This document shows, one piece after another, positions 36,165 through 47,378 of a stretch of DNA of 64,000 bases. Numbering within the stretch: the stretch's first letter is position 1; each line of letters opens with the position of its first letter. The position numbers and the translations under genes were made by a program. Origin of the DNA: Massilia soli (GTDB lineage Bacteria > Pseudomonadota > Gammaproteobacteria > Burkholderiales > Burkholderiaceae_D). Location of the stretch: contig NZ_JAFBIL020000004.1 of NCBI RefSeq assembly GCF_016809835.1, positions 372,001 through 436,000 on the forward strand. The letters run 5' to 3'. A model generated the notes under the pieces. The model searched no databases, was not told the origin of the DNA, and worked only from the letters and a program-made list of their open reading frames with translations.

Positions 36165-37367
36165 TCAGTCTTGTTTCGGCTTTGCCTCTTCGCGGCGGTT
36201 GTAGCCGGCCACCATGTCAAACCTGAACAGGCGGCACTCCAGCGCACCGTTGAAGAACGGCGTCTTGCGCGCCTCCTTCAGGCGCAGCAGCTTTGGCAGC
36301 GACAGGTCGGCGGTAAACAGGAACACGGTCCAGCCGGCGAAGCGCTGCTTGAGCGTGGTGCCAAGCGCGGAGTAGAAGCCGACGGCCATCTCGTCGGCCG
36401 GAATGGTGCTGTCGCCGCGCACGCCGATACGCTCGCCGTACGGCGGGTTGGTCAGCAGGATGCCTGGCTGTTCGGTCGGCGGCTTGACTTCCTGCGCTTC
36501 GATCTGCTTGAGCGGCACGTCGAACATGATGCCGGCCATTTTCAGGTTATGGCGCGTCATCGCCACCATGTCGCCCGAAATGTCGGAACCGAAGATGGTC
36601 GGCGATTCCGGCAGCGGATTGGCCTTGATGGCGCTCTTCATCGCCTGCCATGGAGCCGGGTCGAAAGTATGGAACTTCTCGAACGCGAACTTGCGGCGCG
36701 CGCCCGACGGGATTCCCTGCACCTGCTGGGCCGCTTCGATCAGGATGGTGCCCGACCCGCACATCGGATCGAACAGCACCGTGCCCGGCTTCCAGCCCGA
36801 CACGCGCAGCATGCCGGCGGCCAGGTTCTCGCGCAACGGCGCGTCGCCGGTCTCTTCGCGCCAGCCGCGCTTGAATAGCGCCTCGCCCGAGGTGTCGAGG
36901 TAAATCGTGAAGTTGCGCTGGTCGAGGAAGCCGACGATGCGCATGTCCGGCTCGCGGGTGTTGACCGACGGGCGCTTGTTGAACTGGTCGCGGAAGCGGT
37001 CGCACACGGCGTCCTTGATCTTCAGCGTGGTGAATTCGAGGCTGCGCAGCGGCGACTTGACCGCGGTGACGTCGACCCGGATGGTGTGGTCGACATCGAA
37101 CCAGTCTTCCCACGGCTGCGCCAGCACCAGGTCATAGATATCGTTTTCGTTCGAGTAGCTCGAATGCCCCATGCGCATCAACACGCGCGAAGCGATGCGC
37201 GAATGCAGGTTGATGCGGTAGGAGTCAGTCAGGTCGCCCGAACAGTGCACACCGCCTGGTACCTGGTTATGCACCTTCATGGTGGTGCTTTGCTGGGCGA
37301 TATCGCCCAGTTCCTCGGCCAGCGCCGCTTCCATGCCGCGCGGGCATGGGCAAAAATATGAAGCCAT
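36165..37367 (-). CDS. THUMP-domain 23S rRNA guanine-N2 methyltransferase (RlmL-like)
   Basis: 400 residues. An N-terminal THUMP domain (to about residue 160) precedes a UPF0020/Rossmann methyltransferase domain with D-P-M-C-G-S-G-T-I-L-I-E-A-A and the catalytic N-P-P-Y-G-E-R-I. It corresponds to the N-terminal half of E. coli RlmL (m2G2445); the C-terminal RlmK part (m7G2069) is absent, as in many betaproteobacteria and firmicutes. It is co-directional and almost overlapping with the MFS gene, so the two are probably co-transcribed. Confidence 0.92.
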   Translation of the reverse strand: MASYFCPCPRGMEAALAEELGDIAQQSTTMKVHNQVPGGVHCSGDLTDSYRINLHSRIASRVLMRMGHSSYSNENDIYDLVLAQPWEDWFDVDHTIRVDVTAVKSPLRSLEFTTLKIKDAVCDRFRDQFNKRPSVNTREPDMRIVGFLDQRNFTIYLDTSGEALFKRGWREETGDAPLRENLAAGMLRVSGWKPGTVLFDPMCGSGTILIEAAQQVQGIPSGARRKFAFEKFHTFDPAPWQAMKSAIKANPLPESPTIFGSDISGDMVAMTRHNLKMAGIMFDVPLKQIEAQEVKPPTEQPGILLTNPPYGERIGVRGDSTIPADEMAVGFYSALGTTLKQRFAGWTVFLFTADLSLPKLLRLKEARKTPFFNGALECRLFRFDMVAGYNRREEAKPKQD

Positions 37368-37408
37368 GGTGTACCCTTTATCCGTTATAAAAAATTCTTT
37401 TGCACGCC

Positions 37409-37498
37409 CGTCGTTCCCGCGCAGGCGGGAACCTATAGCATCCCTGAACGGGCGCTAAGGATTCCCGCAGGGCCGCCGAGGCTCTAGCGCGAACGACG
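37409..37498. repeat. family A REP-like unit, degenerate second arm
   Basis: CGTCGTTCCCGCGCAGGCGG at about 37409 is paired with a decayed inverted arm (GCGCGAACGACG, two G missing) ending at 37498. Unlike the other copies it sits between two co-directional genes. Confidence 0.75.
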
Positions 37499-37518
37499 AA
37501 ACCGCAGTGCTGCGTCGC

Positions 37519-38118
37519 TTATTCCAGCGCGCGCCTGACGAAGTCAAGGCGATCCTGCCCCCAGTAACCCTCGCCATCGACGACGTACCAGGGCACGCCG
37601 AAGACGTTGGCCGCGATGGCTTCTTCGGTATTGCGTTCATACTGTTCCTGCACGCCCGGCGTCTGGGCCGACTTGAGCAGCATGCGGCCGTCGAAGCCGC
37701 ACAGGTTGGCGATCTGCGCCAGCGTGTCCTCGTCGGCGATGTTCTTCTCTTCCGCCCACAGCGCGCGCATGATCGCGCCCGACAGCGCAAGCGCCGCGTC
37801 GGCGCCAAGGCTGGTACGCGCGGCGATGATCAGGGTAGACGCCGCATCGGGCGACACCGGAAAGAACTGCGGCTGGGTATTCATCGGCAAGCCGAGGTGC
37901 TTCGCCCAGCGCTCCAGCTCCACCAGGCGGTAGGTCTGGCGCTGCGGCGCGCGCTTGGCCAGCGGCAGCCCGCCCGACACGCTGAATACCTTGCCGAGGT
38001 CGAAAGGCTTCAGCTCGACCTGGGCGCCGGTCTCGCGCACGATATCGACCAGGCGCTGATGGCCCAGGTAGCACCACGGCGACTGCGGCGACAGGAAATA
38101 CTCGACAGTTTTGCTCAT
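37519..38118 (-). CDS. DsbA-fold 2-hydroxychromene-2-carboxylate isomerase family protein
   Basis: 199 residues. It has the kappa-GST/DsbA fold markers S-P-Q-S-P-W-C-Y-L-G near the N-terminus and F-G-V-P-W-Y-V-V (cis-proline) near the C-terminus. In the family the catalytic Ser replaces the DsbA cysteine pair and glutathione is a cofactor. The characterised reaction is the isomerisation of hydroxychromene carboxylate in naphthalene breakdown, but no other catabolic genes are here, so the true substrate is probably a different glutathione-dependent one. It starts 12 bases after the HemJ-like gene stop. Confidence 0.88.
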   Translation of the reverse strand: MSKTVEYFLSPQSPWCYLGHQRLVDIVRETGAQVELKPFDLGKVFSVSGGLPLAKRAPQRQTYRLVELERWAKHLGLPMNTQPQFFPVSPDAASTLIIAARTSLGADAALALSGAIMRALWAEEKNIADEDTLAQIANLCGFDGRMLLKSAQTPGVQEQYERNTEEAIAANVFGVPWYVVDGEGYWGQDRLDFVRRALE

Positions 38119-38130
38119 TCCATCACCTCA

Positions 38131-38541
38131 TCAAAATGGCTTGACCACTACCAGGATGACAATCGCCAGCAGCAGTACGACAGGGACTTCGTTAAACCAG
38201 CGGTACCAGGTGTGGCTGCGCTTGTTGGCGGCGTTCTCGAACTTCTTGAGCAGCGATCCGCACGCATGATGGTAGCCGATCGCCAGCACCACCAGCGCCA
38301 GCTTCGCGTGCATCCAGCCGCCCCGGAAGCCGTAGCCAAGCCACAGCCAGACGCCGAACACCAGCGCCGGAATCATCAGGATCGTGGTGAAGCGATACAG
38401 CTTGCGCGCCATCAGCAGCAGGCGCGCATGTGCCACAGTCTCGCTTTCCATCGCCAGGTTCACGAAAATGCGCGGCAAGTAGAACAGGCCGGCGAACCAC
38501 GAGATCACGAAAACGATGTGCAGTGCTTTAATCCAGAGCAT
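38131..38541 (-). CDS. HemJ-like membrane protein (protoporphyrinogen oxidase candidate)
   Basis: 136 residues with four hydrophobic helices. M-L-W-I-K-A-L-H-I-V near the N-terminus and G-W-M-H-A-K-L-A-L in the third helix carry the conserved His and Lys of the HemJ (UPF0093) family. HemJ oxidises protoporphyrinogen IX to protoporphyrin in many proteobacteria lacking HemG/HemY. CopD-type naming also exists for this fold. Length is typical. It is the middle gene of a run from leuS to the DsbA-like gene. Confidence 0.85.
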   Translation of the reverse strand: MLWIKALHIVFVISWFAGLFYLPRIFVNLAMESETVAHARLLLMARKLYRFTTILMIPALVFGVWLWLGYGFRGGWMHAKLALVVLAIGYHHACGSLLKKFENAANKRSHTWYRWFNEVPVVLLLAIVILVVVKPF

Positions 38542-38558
38542 AAAAATCCAGTCTTTAT

Positions 38559-39824
38559 CTAGTTACGTACTTCGCCGTGTCCGAACACGACGTACTTGAG
38601 GGAAGTGAGTCCTTCCAGTCCAACCGGGCCGCGTGCATGCAGCTTGTCGTTGGAGATGCCGATTTCCGCGCCCAGGCCATATTCGAAGCCGTCGGCGAAG
38701 CGCGTCGATGCGTTCACCATCACCGACGCCGAATCGACTTCGCGCAGGAAGCGCATCGCCGCGCTGTAGTCTTCGGTGATGATCGATTCGGTGTGCTTCG
38801 ACGAATAGGCGGCGATATGATCCATCGCCTCGTCGATGCCACCGACCACCTTGACGGCCAGGATCGGCGCCAGGTATTCGGTCTTCCAGTCTTCTTCTGC
38901 CGCTGCCGCCAGGTGCGGGTAGCCGGCCAGCAGCGCGAACGATTCGGGATCGGCGCGCAGCTCGACCTGCCGGGATGCATAGAGCTCGGCAAGCCTCGGC
39001 AGCACGGCCGGGGCGATGCTGCGCTCGACCAGCAGCGTCTCCATCGTGTTGCAAGTGCCGTAGCGGTGGCACTTGGCGTTGAACGCCACTGGCACCGCCT
39101 TCTCAATGTCGGCCTTGGCGTCGATGTAGACGTGGCAAATGCCGTCGAGGTGCTTGATCATCGGTACCGTCGCCTCGGCCATCAGGCGCGCGATCAGGCC
39201 TTTGCCGCCGCGCGGGACGATCACGTCCACGTACTCCGGCATCGTGATCAATGCACCCACCGCGGCGCGGTCGGTGGTGTCGATGATTTGCACGCCGTGC
39301 GCGGGCAGGCCTGCGCCCGACAAGCCTTCGGCGACGATCTTCGCCAGCGCGCGGTTGCAGTTGATGGCCTCGGACCCGCCGCGCAGGATCGTGGCGTTGC
39401 CGCTCTTGATGCACAGGCCAGCCGCGTCGACAGTGACGTTCGGGCGCGCTTCGTAGATGATGCCGATGACGCCGAGCGGCACGCGCATCTGGCCCACCTG
39501 GATGCCGCTCGGGCGCACCTTCATGTTCGAGATTTCGCCAACCGGATCGGGCAGCGCGACGATCTGGCGCAGGCCTTCGACCATCGTGGCGATCGCCGCC
39601 TCGGACAGGGTCAGGCGGTCGATCATGGCGGGATCGAGGCCGGCCGCTTTGGCGGCGTCGAGGTCGAGCTGGTTGGCGGTGCGCAGCAGGGCGCTATCGC
39701 GCACGATGGCGTCGGCGATCAGCAGCAAGGCGCGGTTGCGGGTTGCGGTGTCGGCCCTGGCCATCGCGCGCGATGCGGCGCGGGCCTGGCGGCCGGTGGT
39801 TTGCATGTAGTCGGTGATGTTCAT
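38559..39824 (-). CDS. proA: gamma-glutamyl phosphate reductase
   Basis: 421 residues, the second enzyme of proline synthesis, reducing gamma-glutamyl phosphate to glutamate semialdehyde with NADPH. The catalytic Cys lies in G-T-C-N-T-M-E-T-L, and the NADP-binding P-R-G-G-K-G-L-I and the substrate motif S-S-K-H-T-E-S-I are present. Length and start (M-N-I-T-D-Y-M) agree with the family. No proB gene is adjacent. A family B repeat separates it from holA upstream. Confidence 0.97.
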   Translation of the reverse strand: MNITDYMQTTGRQARAASRAMARADTATRNRALLLIADAIVRDSALLRTANQLDLDAAKAAGLDPAMIDRLTLSEAAIATMVEGLRQIVALPDPVGEISNMKVRPSGIQVGQMRVPLGVIGIIYEARPNVTVDAAGLCIKSGNATILRGGSEAINCNRALAKIVAEGLSGAGLPAHGVQIIDTTDRAAVGALITMPEYVDVIVPRGGKGLIARLMAEATVPMIKHLDGICHVYIDAKADIEKAVPVAFNAKCHRYGTCNTMETLLVERSIAPAVLPRLAELYASRQVELRADPESFALLAGYPHLAAAAEEDWKTEYLAPILAVKVVGGIDEAMDHIAAYSSKHTESIITEDYSAAMRFLREVDSASVMVNASTRFADGFEYGLGAEIGISNDKLHARGPVGLEGLTSLKYVVFGHGEVRN

Positions 39825-39850
39825 AGTGTGCGGTTTCTGTGTGCAGCTAT

Positions 39851-39933
39851 TCGGCGGATGCGCGCTTTGCGCTTATCCGCCCTACGGTCGTGGGCTTCGC
39901 AGGGCGGATAAGCACGCAGTGCGCATCCGCCGT
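39851..39933. repeat. family B palindromic pair between holA and proA
   Basis: TCGGCGGATGCGCGC... and ...GCGCATCCGCCG form inverted arms around a second nested palindrome (TTATCCGCCCTACGG / AGGGCGGATAA). The unit resembles those at 15436 and 45072. It could reduce read-through from holA into proA. Confidence 0.8.
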
Positions 39934-39939
39934 TTTCGC

Positions 39940-40956
39940 TCAGCCCCTGGCCACCTTCAAAGCCAGCTGCAGCATCGCATCCCACGCGTCGCCCGCAAAT
40001 GCCTTGGCGCGCAGTCCCTTGACCATCTTGTCGACCTGCGCCGCTTCGCGCATCGCCGCTTCCAGCGTCGCAAGGCTGATGCGCCGCAGCGCCGGTTCCA
40101 TCATGCGCTCCTTCGGCCCCCAGATACGGTACTCCTTGAGCAGCACGCCGAGCGGCCTGCCCTGCGCCATCCCGGATTTCAATTTTAACAGCGTGCGGAT
40201 TTCTTCGGCGACGGCCCATAAGACCAGCGGCAGCGCCTCGCCTTCGCCCTTGAGCCCTTCCAGCATGCGCGCCAGCCGCGCCGCATCGCCCGACAGCATC
40301 GCTTCGCTGAGCTTGAACACGTCATAGCGCGCCACATTCAGCACCGCGTCGTGAATCTGCTCGAAGGTCAGCTTGCCCGGTTCATGCAGCAGCCCGAGCT
40401 TCTGGATCTCCTGGTGCGCCGCCAGCAGGTTGCCTTCGACCCGGTCGGCGATGAAATCCAGCCCCTGACGATCGGCGCTCTGGCCTTGCGCTGCCAGCCG
40501 CGTGCCGATCCAGCCAGGCAGTTGCGCGCGTTCGATCGTCGGTATCTCGATGTACACCGCGGCTTGCTGCAAGCTTCCTACCCACGCCGCCTTGGCGGTC
40601 TGCCAGTCCAGCTTCGGCAGGGTGATCAGGGTCAGGTTGTCGGGGTTCAGGTCCTTGGCATAGCTTTGCAGCGCCGCCCCGCCGTCCTTGCCCGGCTTGC
40701 CGGTCGGGATGCGCAGTTCGATCAGCTTCTTATCGCCGAACAGCGACATCGCGTTGTTCGCCGCCAGCAGTTCGCCCCACTTGAAGGTGCGTTCCACCGT
40801 CAGCACGTCGCGCTCCGAGTAGCCATTGGCGCGCGCGGCCTTGCGGATCTTGTCGGCAGCTTCCAGCGCCAGAAGGTGCTCGTCGCTGCTGATCACATAC
40901 AGCGGCGCGAGCGACTTGGCCAGGTGTCCTTCGAGCGCGTCGACCCTCAATTGCAT
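39940..40956 (-). CDS. holA: DNA polymerase III delta subunit
   Basis: 338 residues. The N-terminal domain contains F-x-x-G-E-L-L-A and L-F-G-D-K-K-L-I-E-L-R, and the middle contains E-G-N-L-L-A-A-x-Q-E-I-x-K-L, the conserved sensor region of HolA. The delta subunit opens the beta clamp in the clamp loader. It starts 9 bases after the lptE stop and follows leuS-lptE in the order seen throughout proteobacteria. Confidence 0.96.
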   Translation of the reverse strand: MQLRVDALEGHLAKSLAPLYVISSDEHLLALEAADKIRKAARANGYSERDVLTVERTFKWGELLAANNAMSLFGDKKLIELRIPTGKPGKDGGAALQSYAKDLNPDNLTLITLPKLDWQTAKAAWVGSLQQAAVYIEIPTIERAQLPGWIGTRLAAQGQSADRQGLDFIADRVEGNLLAAHQEIQKLGLLHEPGKLTFEQIHDAVLNVARYDVFKLSEAMLSGDAARLARMLEGLKGEGEALPLVLWAVAEEIRTLLKLKSGMAQGRPLGVLLKEYRIWGPKERMMEPALRRISLATLEAAMREAAQVDKMVKGLRAKAFAGDAWDAMLQLALKVARG

Positions 40957-40965
40957 CGTTTGTCC

Positions 40966-41478
40966 TCAGGCCGGCTTGATCGCGGCCAGGCGGCGCAGGA
41001 TCTGCTGCACCAGGTCGGTCTGCATGTCGCGGTACAGCAGCGCTTCTTCGCTTTCCTTGGCCAGCACTTCGGTCTCGTTGAAGGTGATCGAGCGTTTCAG
41101 GCTGATCTCGGTCGGGCCAAGCAGCTCGGCGCCGGCGGTGTCGCGCACGCGGAACACCAGGGTGTAGGTCAGCAGGTATTCGCGCACCCGGCCCTGGCTG
41201 TTGAGCGACAGGATCGCCTTGCCGCGCGATTCTGAGAGCACGTCGAAGCGCGCCTGCGCCTGCTCCGGCTCCGTCACCACCTTGGTATCGCCGCCGCGCA
41301 GGTTGCGCTTGAGCTCAATACCGAGCGGCGAAGTCTCGGGGAAGGCCAGGTAGATGCTCTGGAACGGCATATTGAAGCGGCCGTCCGACCCGCGCAGGTG
41401 GAACCCGCAGGCGGACAGCGCCGCCGCAAGGACGATCAGGGCGACGGCGCGCGGCAGCGCAAGGCGCAGGGCGGTCAT
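40966..41478 (-). CDS. lptE: LPS-assembly lipoprotein LptE
   Basis: 170 residues. The signal peptide ends with a lipobox L-S-A-C, followed at once by the family motif G-F-H-L-R-G. The remainder is the alpha/beta LptE fold. LptE is the plug of the LptD barrel in the outer membrane and completes LPS export; lptD itself is encoded at 57662-59884. It starts three bases after the leuS stop, as is usual. Confidence 0.95.
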   Translation of the reverse strand: MTALRLALPRAVALIVLAAALSACGFHLRGSDGRFNMPFQSIYLAFPETSPLGIELKRNLRGGDTKVVTEPEQAQARFDVLSESRGKAILSLNSQGRVREYLLTYTLVFRVRDTAGAELLGPTEISLKRSITFNETEVLAKESEEALLYRDMQTDLVQQILRRLAAIKPA

Positions 41479-41481
41479 CGC

Positions 41482-44151
<2,670 letters not shown>

Positions 44152-44262
44152 CTAGAAGTTGGTGGATATGAACAGGACATTATACTGGTTCGGCATTGCC
44201 TGCGGCGGGGCGGCGGCCTGGTGGGGTGAACTAGGGCCGCGTTGCGCTGTCCAACTTCTGCC

Positions 44263-44632
44263 ATGGCCGAATACGACTGCGTCAAATACGCAAAACGGCT
44301 GGAAGACGCCGGAGTGTCTAAAGACCAGGCAACCGTTCATGCGTCTGCGCTTGGCGAGGTGCTCAGCAACGTAGTGTTTGCAAAGCAACTAGAGGAGAAG
44401 ACAAGTCAGATTCGAACCGAAATGCAGAATATGGAAGCCCGCCTGACTGCGCGGATTGACTTGCTCCAGCACAGAGGTTCACGCCCGAACCGACACACTG
44501 CAGGCATCGCTGCGCGGGGAAATCGCACGGGTCGAGGCTTCGCCGGGCGGGGAAATCACGAGACTGCATTGGATGTTAGCGACGGTCGTCGTCACGAACC
44601 TCGCTATTGTCGGAAAGATATTCTTTTCTTAA
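44263..44632 (+). pseudogene. small coiled-coil/membrane protein gene with one-base frameshift
   Basis: From ATG 44263 the frame reads M-A-E-Y-D-C-V-K-Y-A-K-R-L-E-D-A-G-V-S and a coiled coil to about base 44472. It then loses sense while the +1 frame takes over at GAG 44474: E-V-H-A-R-T-D-T-L-Q and a C-terminal hydrophobic helix (M-L-A-T-V-V-V-T-N-L-A-I-V-G) ending at TAA 44632. Joined, the two halves give about 122 residues with the layout of DUF1640-like coiled-coil proteins that end in one membrane helix. A single inserted base near 44467-44473 explains it. If unrepaired, the first frame runs on to 44649. Mutation or sequencing error cannot be told apart. Confidence 0.75.
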
Positions 44633-44680
44633 TTGCTTTCTCGAATTAGGATAGAGGTTTTCTGATTTTGGAGACCGGCC

Positions 44681-45046
44681 ATGATTCACGGAATGCGCAC
44701 CACCATCTACCCGGTTGGCGACCTCACGAAGGCCAAGGCATGGTTCACTGAGGTATTCGGCAAAGCCCCTTATTTTGACCAGCCGTTCTATGTCGGCTTT
44801 GAAATCGGCGGCTTCGAATTAGGACTGGTGCCGGATGGCCAGCCAGGGACGCATGGCGCAATCGTATACTGGGGCGTGGATGATATCGAGGCCGAGGCGG
44901 CGCGGATTGTCGGACTGGGCGCGACCGTGCATTCGGCCATTCAGGATGTGGGCGATGCGATTCGGGTGGTCGAGCTGGCGGATCCGTTTGGGAATCTGCT
45001 GGGGCTGATTTACAACCCGCATTTTGATTTGAAGGCGGTGCGGTAA
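44681..45046 (+). CDS. VOC family protein (glyoxalase/dioxygenase-like)
   Basis: 121 residues with a GGAG site before the ATG. One vicinal-oxygen-chelate module: I-Y-P-V-G-D-L-T-K-A-K-A-W-F-T-E-V-F-G near the start, and V-V-E-L-A-D-P-F-G-N-L-L-G-L-I-Y near the end. The metal ligands are not clearly those of GloA, so activity is uncertain. It is a stand-alone small protein of unknown function. Confidence 0.88.
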   Translation: MIHGMRTTIYPVGDLTKAKAWFTEVFGKAPYFDQPFYVGFEIGGFELGLVPDGQPGTHGAIVYWGVDDIEAEAARIVGLGATVHSAIQDVGDAIRVVELADPFGNLLGLIYNPHFDLKAVR

Positions 45047-45071
45047 ATCGGCGGTCTCGCGGCTGGCCTGA

Positions 45072-45110
45072 TTCGGCGGATGACGCGCTTCGCGCTCTTC
45101 CGCCCTACGC
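45072..45110. repeat. family B palindrome, single unit
   Basis: Its first 38 bases are identical to the copy at 15436 (TTCGGCGGATGACGCGCTTC... to ...CCGCCCTACG). It lies between the convergent VOC and barstar genes. Confidence 0.88.
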
Positions 45111-45123
45111 AAACCTTGGCTGG

Positions 45124-45453
45124 CTAATCGCGCAGTACCAGCGCCAGCGCCGGCTTCTCGCCGTAATCTTCATAACGCTCGTTGATGCCGCCGACGCAGA
45201 ATGCCAGCTCTTCCAGCAGCTCGGGCACTTTGGCGCGCATCGCGGCCGCGTCCTTCACCACGATCTCCAGCTTTTCGTTCGGGAAGAGCTTGAACTTCGT
45301 CATGCCGTCTTCGTCGCGCAGGTAGCTCAGGCAATCCACCCAGGCATCCATGCTGTCGCTGTATGAATCGGGAAAGCCGAACGCGCGCCGGCATTCGGCG
45401 TGAAAGGCTTGTTCGCTGTCGATTACCGCGCCGTTGAGTTCTACGCTTGCCAT
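45124..45453 (-). CDS. barstar family protein
   Basis: 109 residues. The segment F-H-A-E-C-R-R-A-F-G-F-P-D-S-Y followed by M-D-A-W-V-D-C-L is the barstar helix-loop pattern that in the Bacillus inhibitor contacts the barnase active site (Asp in place of the key acidic residue is seen). No barnase-type ribonuclease is adjacent, so it may be an orphan immunity protein or have another role. The start codon ATG at 45453 touches the exbD stop, so it is probably the last gene of the exbB-exbD run. Confidence 0.8.
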   Translation of the reverse strand: MASVELNGAVIDSEQAFHAECRRAFGFPDSYSDSMDAWVDCLSYLRDEDGMTKFKLFPNEKLEIVVKDAAAMRAKVPELLEELAFCVGGINERYEDYGEKPALALVLRD

Positions 45454-45878
45454 TATTTTTTCTCCTTGACGGGGTCGGTGACGAAACCAAGCTTCGTCAA
45501 CCCCTTCGACTGCGCGGCCGCCATCACCTGGGCGACCACTTCATATCGGGTGTTCCTGTCGGCGCGCAGCTGGAGTTCCGGCTGCGGGTCCATCAGCGCA
45601 GCTTCCATCATCAGCTCGCCGAGCCCCGCTTCGCCTACCGCGTCGTCGTTCCAGTAAATGACGCCTTGGGCGTCGATGGCGATGCTGACCGCCTCAAGCG
45701 GCTGCACGCTCGCCTCGGCCTGCGCCTGCGGCAAATCCAGCTTGACCGACTGCGTCAGCATCGGCGCGGTGATGATGAAGATGATGAGCAGTACCAGCAT
45801 CACGTCCACCATCGGCGTGACGTTAATGTCGCTCATCATCGACGGCTGCCGCTGCGGATTGAAGGAACCGAACGCCAT
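45453..45878 (-). CDS. ExbD/TolR family biopolymer transport protein
   Basis: 141 residues with one N-terminal transmembrane helix, preceded by the family signature I-N-V-T-P-M-V-D-V-M-L-V-L-L-I-I-F in which the Asp is the proton-binding residue. The periplasmic domain follows. It works with the ExbB/TolQ protein encoded 6 bases upstream to couple the proton gradient to the outer membrane, either in TonB- or Tol-type systems; without tonB, tolA or tolB nearby the choice is open. Confidence 0.93.
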   Translation of the reverse strand: MAFGSFNPQRQPSMMSDINVTPMVDVMLVLLIIFIITAPMLTQSVKLDLPQAQAEASVQPLEAVSIAIDAQGVIYWNDDAVGEAGLGELMMEAALMDPQPELQLRADRNTRYEVVAQVMAAAQSKGLTKLGFVTDPVKEKK

Positions 45879-45884
45879 GCTGGC

Positions 45885-46550
45885 CTACCTGCCGGTGAAG
45901 TAGGACTGCAGATCGTGCGCGAAGCCGTCAAGCTCGGCGAGCGTGACGCGATTGAAGCGGTTGAAGGCGTTGTAGGCCAGGACGGCGGGTATCGCCACCA
46001 CCAGCCCGAAGCCGGTCATGATCAAGGCTTCGCCTACCGGACCTGCCACTTTATCGATTTGCACGGTGCCGCTGGCCGAGACATTGGCCAGCGCGTGATA
46101 GATGCCCCAGACGGTGCCGAGCAGGCCGACGAAAGGCGCGGTGGCGCCGATCGATGCGAGCAAGGTCAGGCCGCCTTCGACGCGGTGGGTGGCGCGGGTG
46201 ATCTGCTGGCGCAGGATGCGGATGATCTGTTCGTCGCGGCTCATTTCCCCGGCCAGCGTGGCGCCGGCGCTGGCGTGCGCGCGGCCCTGCACCGGCAGCG
46301 GCGAGTACACGCCTTCGCGGTCGGCCAATGTGAGCAGCAGGATGCCGTCGTCGAGCGTCGGCGCGGCCCAGAATGCGTCAACCGCGCCGGCGGCACGCCG
46401 AACGCGCCAGGTGCTGTAGGCCTTGGCGAGGATGCAGAACCAGCTTACCAGCGACATCGCCAGCAGCAGGTAGGCGACGCCGTGGCCGATGGCGTCGCCC
46501 TGCTCCCAATATCGGGCCAGGCTGAACGGATTATCGACGGGCGGCGTCAT
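45885..46550 (-). CDS. MotA/TolQ/ExbB proton channel family protein
   Basis: 221 residues with three transmembrane helices. The conserved block A-T-A-P-F-V-G-L-L-G-T-V-W-G-I and, in the last helix, I-P-A-V-L-A-Y-N identify the proton channel family. It is the partner of the ExbD-like protein. It starts 9 bases after the dapB stop and keeps the order bamE-dapB-exbB-exbD seen in related betaproteobacteria. Confidence 0.93.
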   Translation of the reverse strand: MTPPVDNPFSLARYWEQGDAIGHGVAYLLLAMSLVSWFCILAKAYSTWRVRRAAGAVDAFWAAPTLDDGILLLTLADREGVYSPLPVQGRAHASAGATLAGEMSRDEQIIRILRQQITRATHRVEGGLTLLASIGATAPFVGLLGTVWGIYHALANVSASGTVQIDKVAGPVGEALIMTGFGLVVAIPAVLAYNAFNRFNRVTLAELDGFAHDLQSYFTGR

Positions 46551-46559
46551 CGCGCTGAA

Positions 46560-47369
46560 TCAGCGCGGCAGCGCCAGCACGTCCTGCATGTCGTACAGGC
46601 CGGTGGCCTTGTCGGCCAGGAAGCGCGCGGCGCGCAATGCGCCGTGGGCGTAAGTCACGCGGCTGCTCGATTTGTGGCTGATCTCGATGCGCTCGCCAAT
46701 CCCGGCAAACAGCACGGTATGGTCGCCCACGATATCGCCGCCGCGGATGGTGGCGAAGCCGATGGTCGATGGATCTCGCTCGCCGGTCACGCCTTCGCGG
46801 CCGTAAACGGCGCAGTCCTTCAGGTCGCGGCCCAGCGCGTCGGCAATCACTTCGCCCATCTTCAGCGCAGTGCCGGACGGCGCGTCCACCTTGTGGCGGT
46901 GGTGCGCTTCGACGATCTCGATGTCGTAGCCTTCGGACAGGCTCTTTGCCGCCATCTCAAGCAGCTTGAGCGTGACATTCACGCCCACGCTCATGTTGGG
47001 CGCGAACACGATGGCGGTCTTTTCGGCCGCCGCGCGAATGGCCGCCTTGCCGGCGTCGTCGAATCCGGTGGTGCCGATGATCACCTTGATGCCGTGGGCG
47101 GCGCAGTACTCGAGGTGCTTGAGGGTGCCTTCAGGACGGGTGAAGTCGATCAGGTAGGCGGCGTCGGCCAGGCCTGCCGCCAGGTCCGACTCGATCGCGA
47201 CACCAGCCGGCTGGCCCGAGAACGCGGCGGCGTCGGTGCCGACCGCCGGCGAACCGGCGACGTCCAGCGCGCCGGCCAGTACCGTGTCGGGCGCGGCGGC
47301 AATCGCCTCCACCAGCATCCGGCCCATGCGCCCGCTGGCGCCTGCAACTGCAATCTTCAACTCGTTCAT
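46560..47369 (-). CDS. dapB: 4-hydroxy-tetrahydrodipicolinate reductase
   Basis: 269 residues. The NAD(P)H-binding motif G-A-S-G-R-M-G-R-M and the active-site motif [15 protein letters not shown] are both intact. The enzyme acts in lysine and diaminopimelate synthesis, feeding peptidoglycan. It starts 9 bases after the bamE stop. Confidence 0.97.
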   Translation of the reverse strand: MNELKIAVAGASGRMGRMLVEAIAAAPDTVLAGALDVAGSPAVGTDAAAFSGQPAGVAIESDLAAGLADAAYLIDFTRPEGTLKHLEYCAAHGIKVIIGTTGFDDAGKAAIRAAAEKTAIVFAPNMSVGVNVTLKLLEMAAKSLSEGYDIEIVEAHHRHKVDAPSGTALKMGEVIADALGRDLKDCAVYGREGVTGERDPSTIGFATIRGGDIVGDHTVLFAGIGERIEISHKSSSRVTYAHGALRAARFLADKATGLYDMQDVLALPR

Positions 47370-47378
47370 CGCGCCTGC

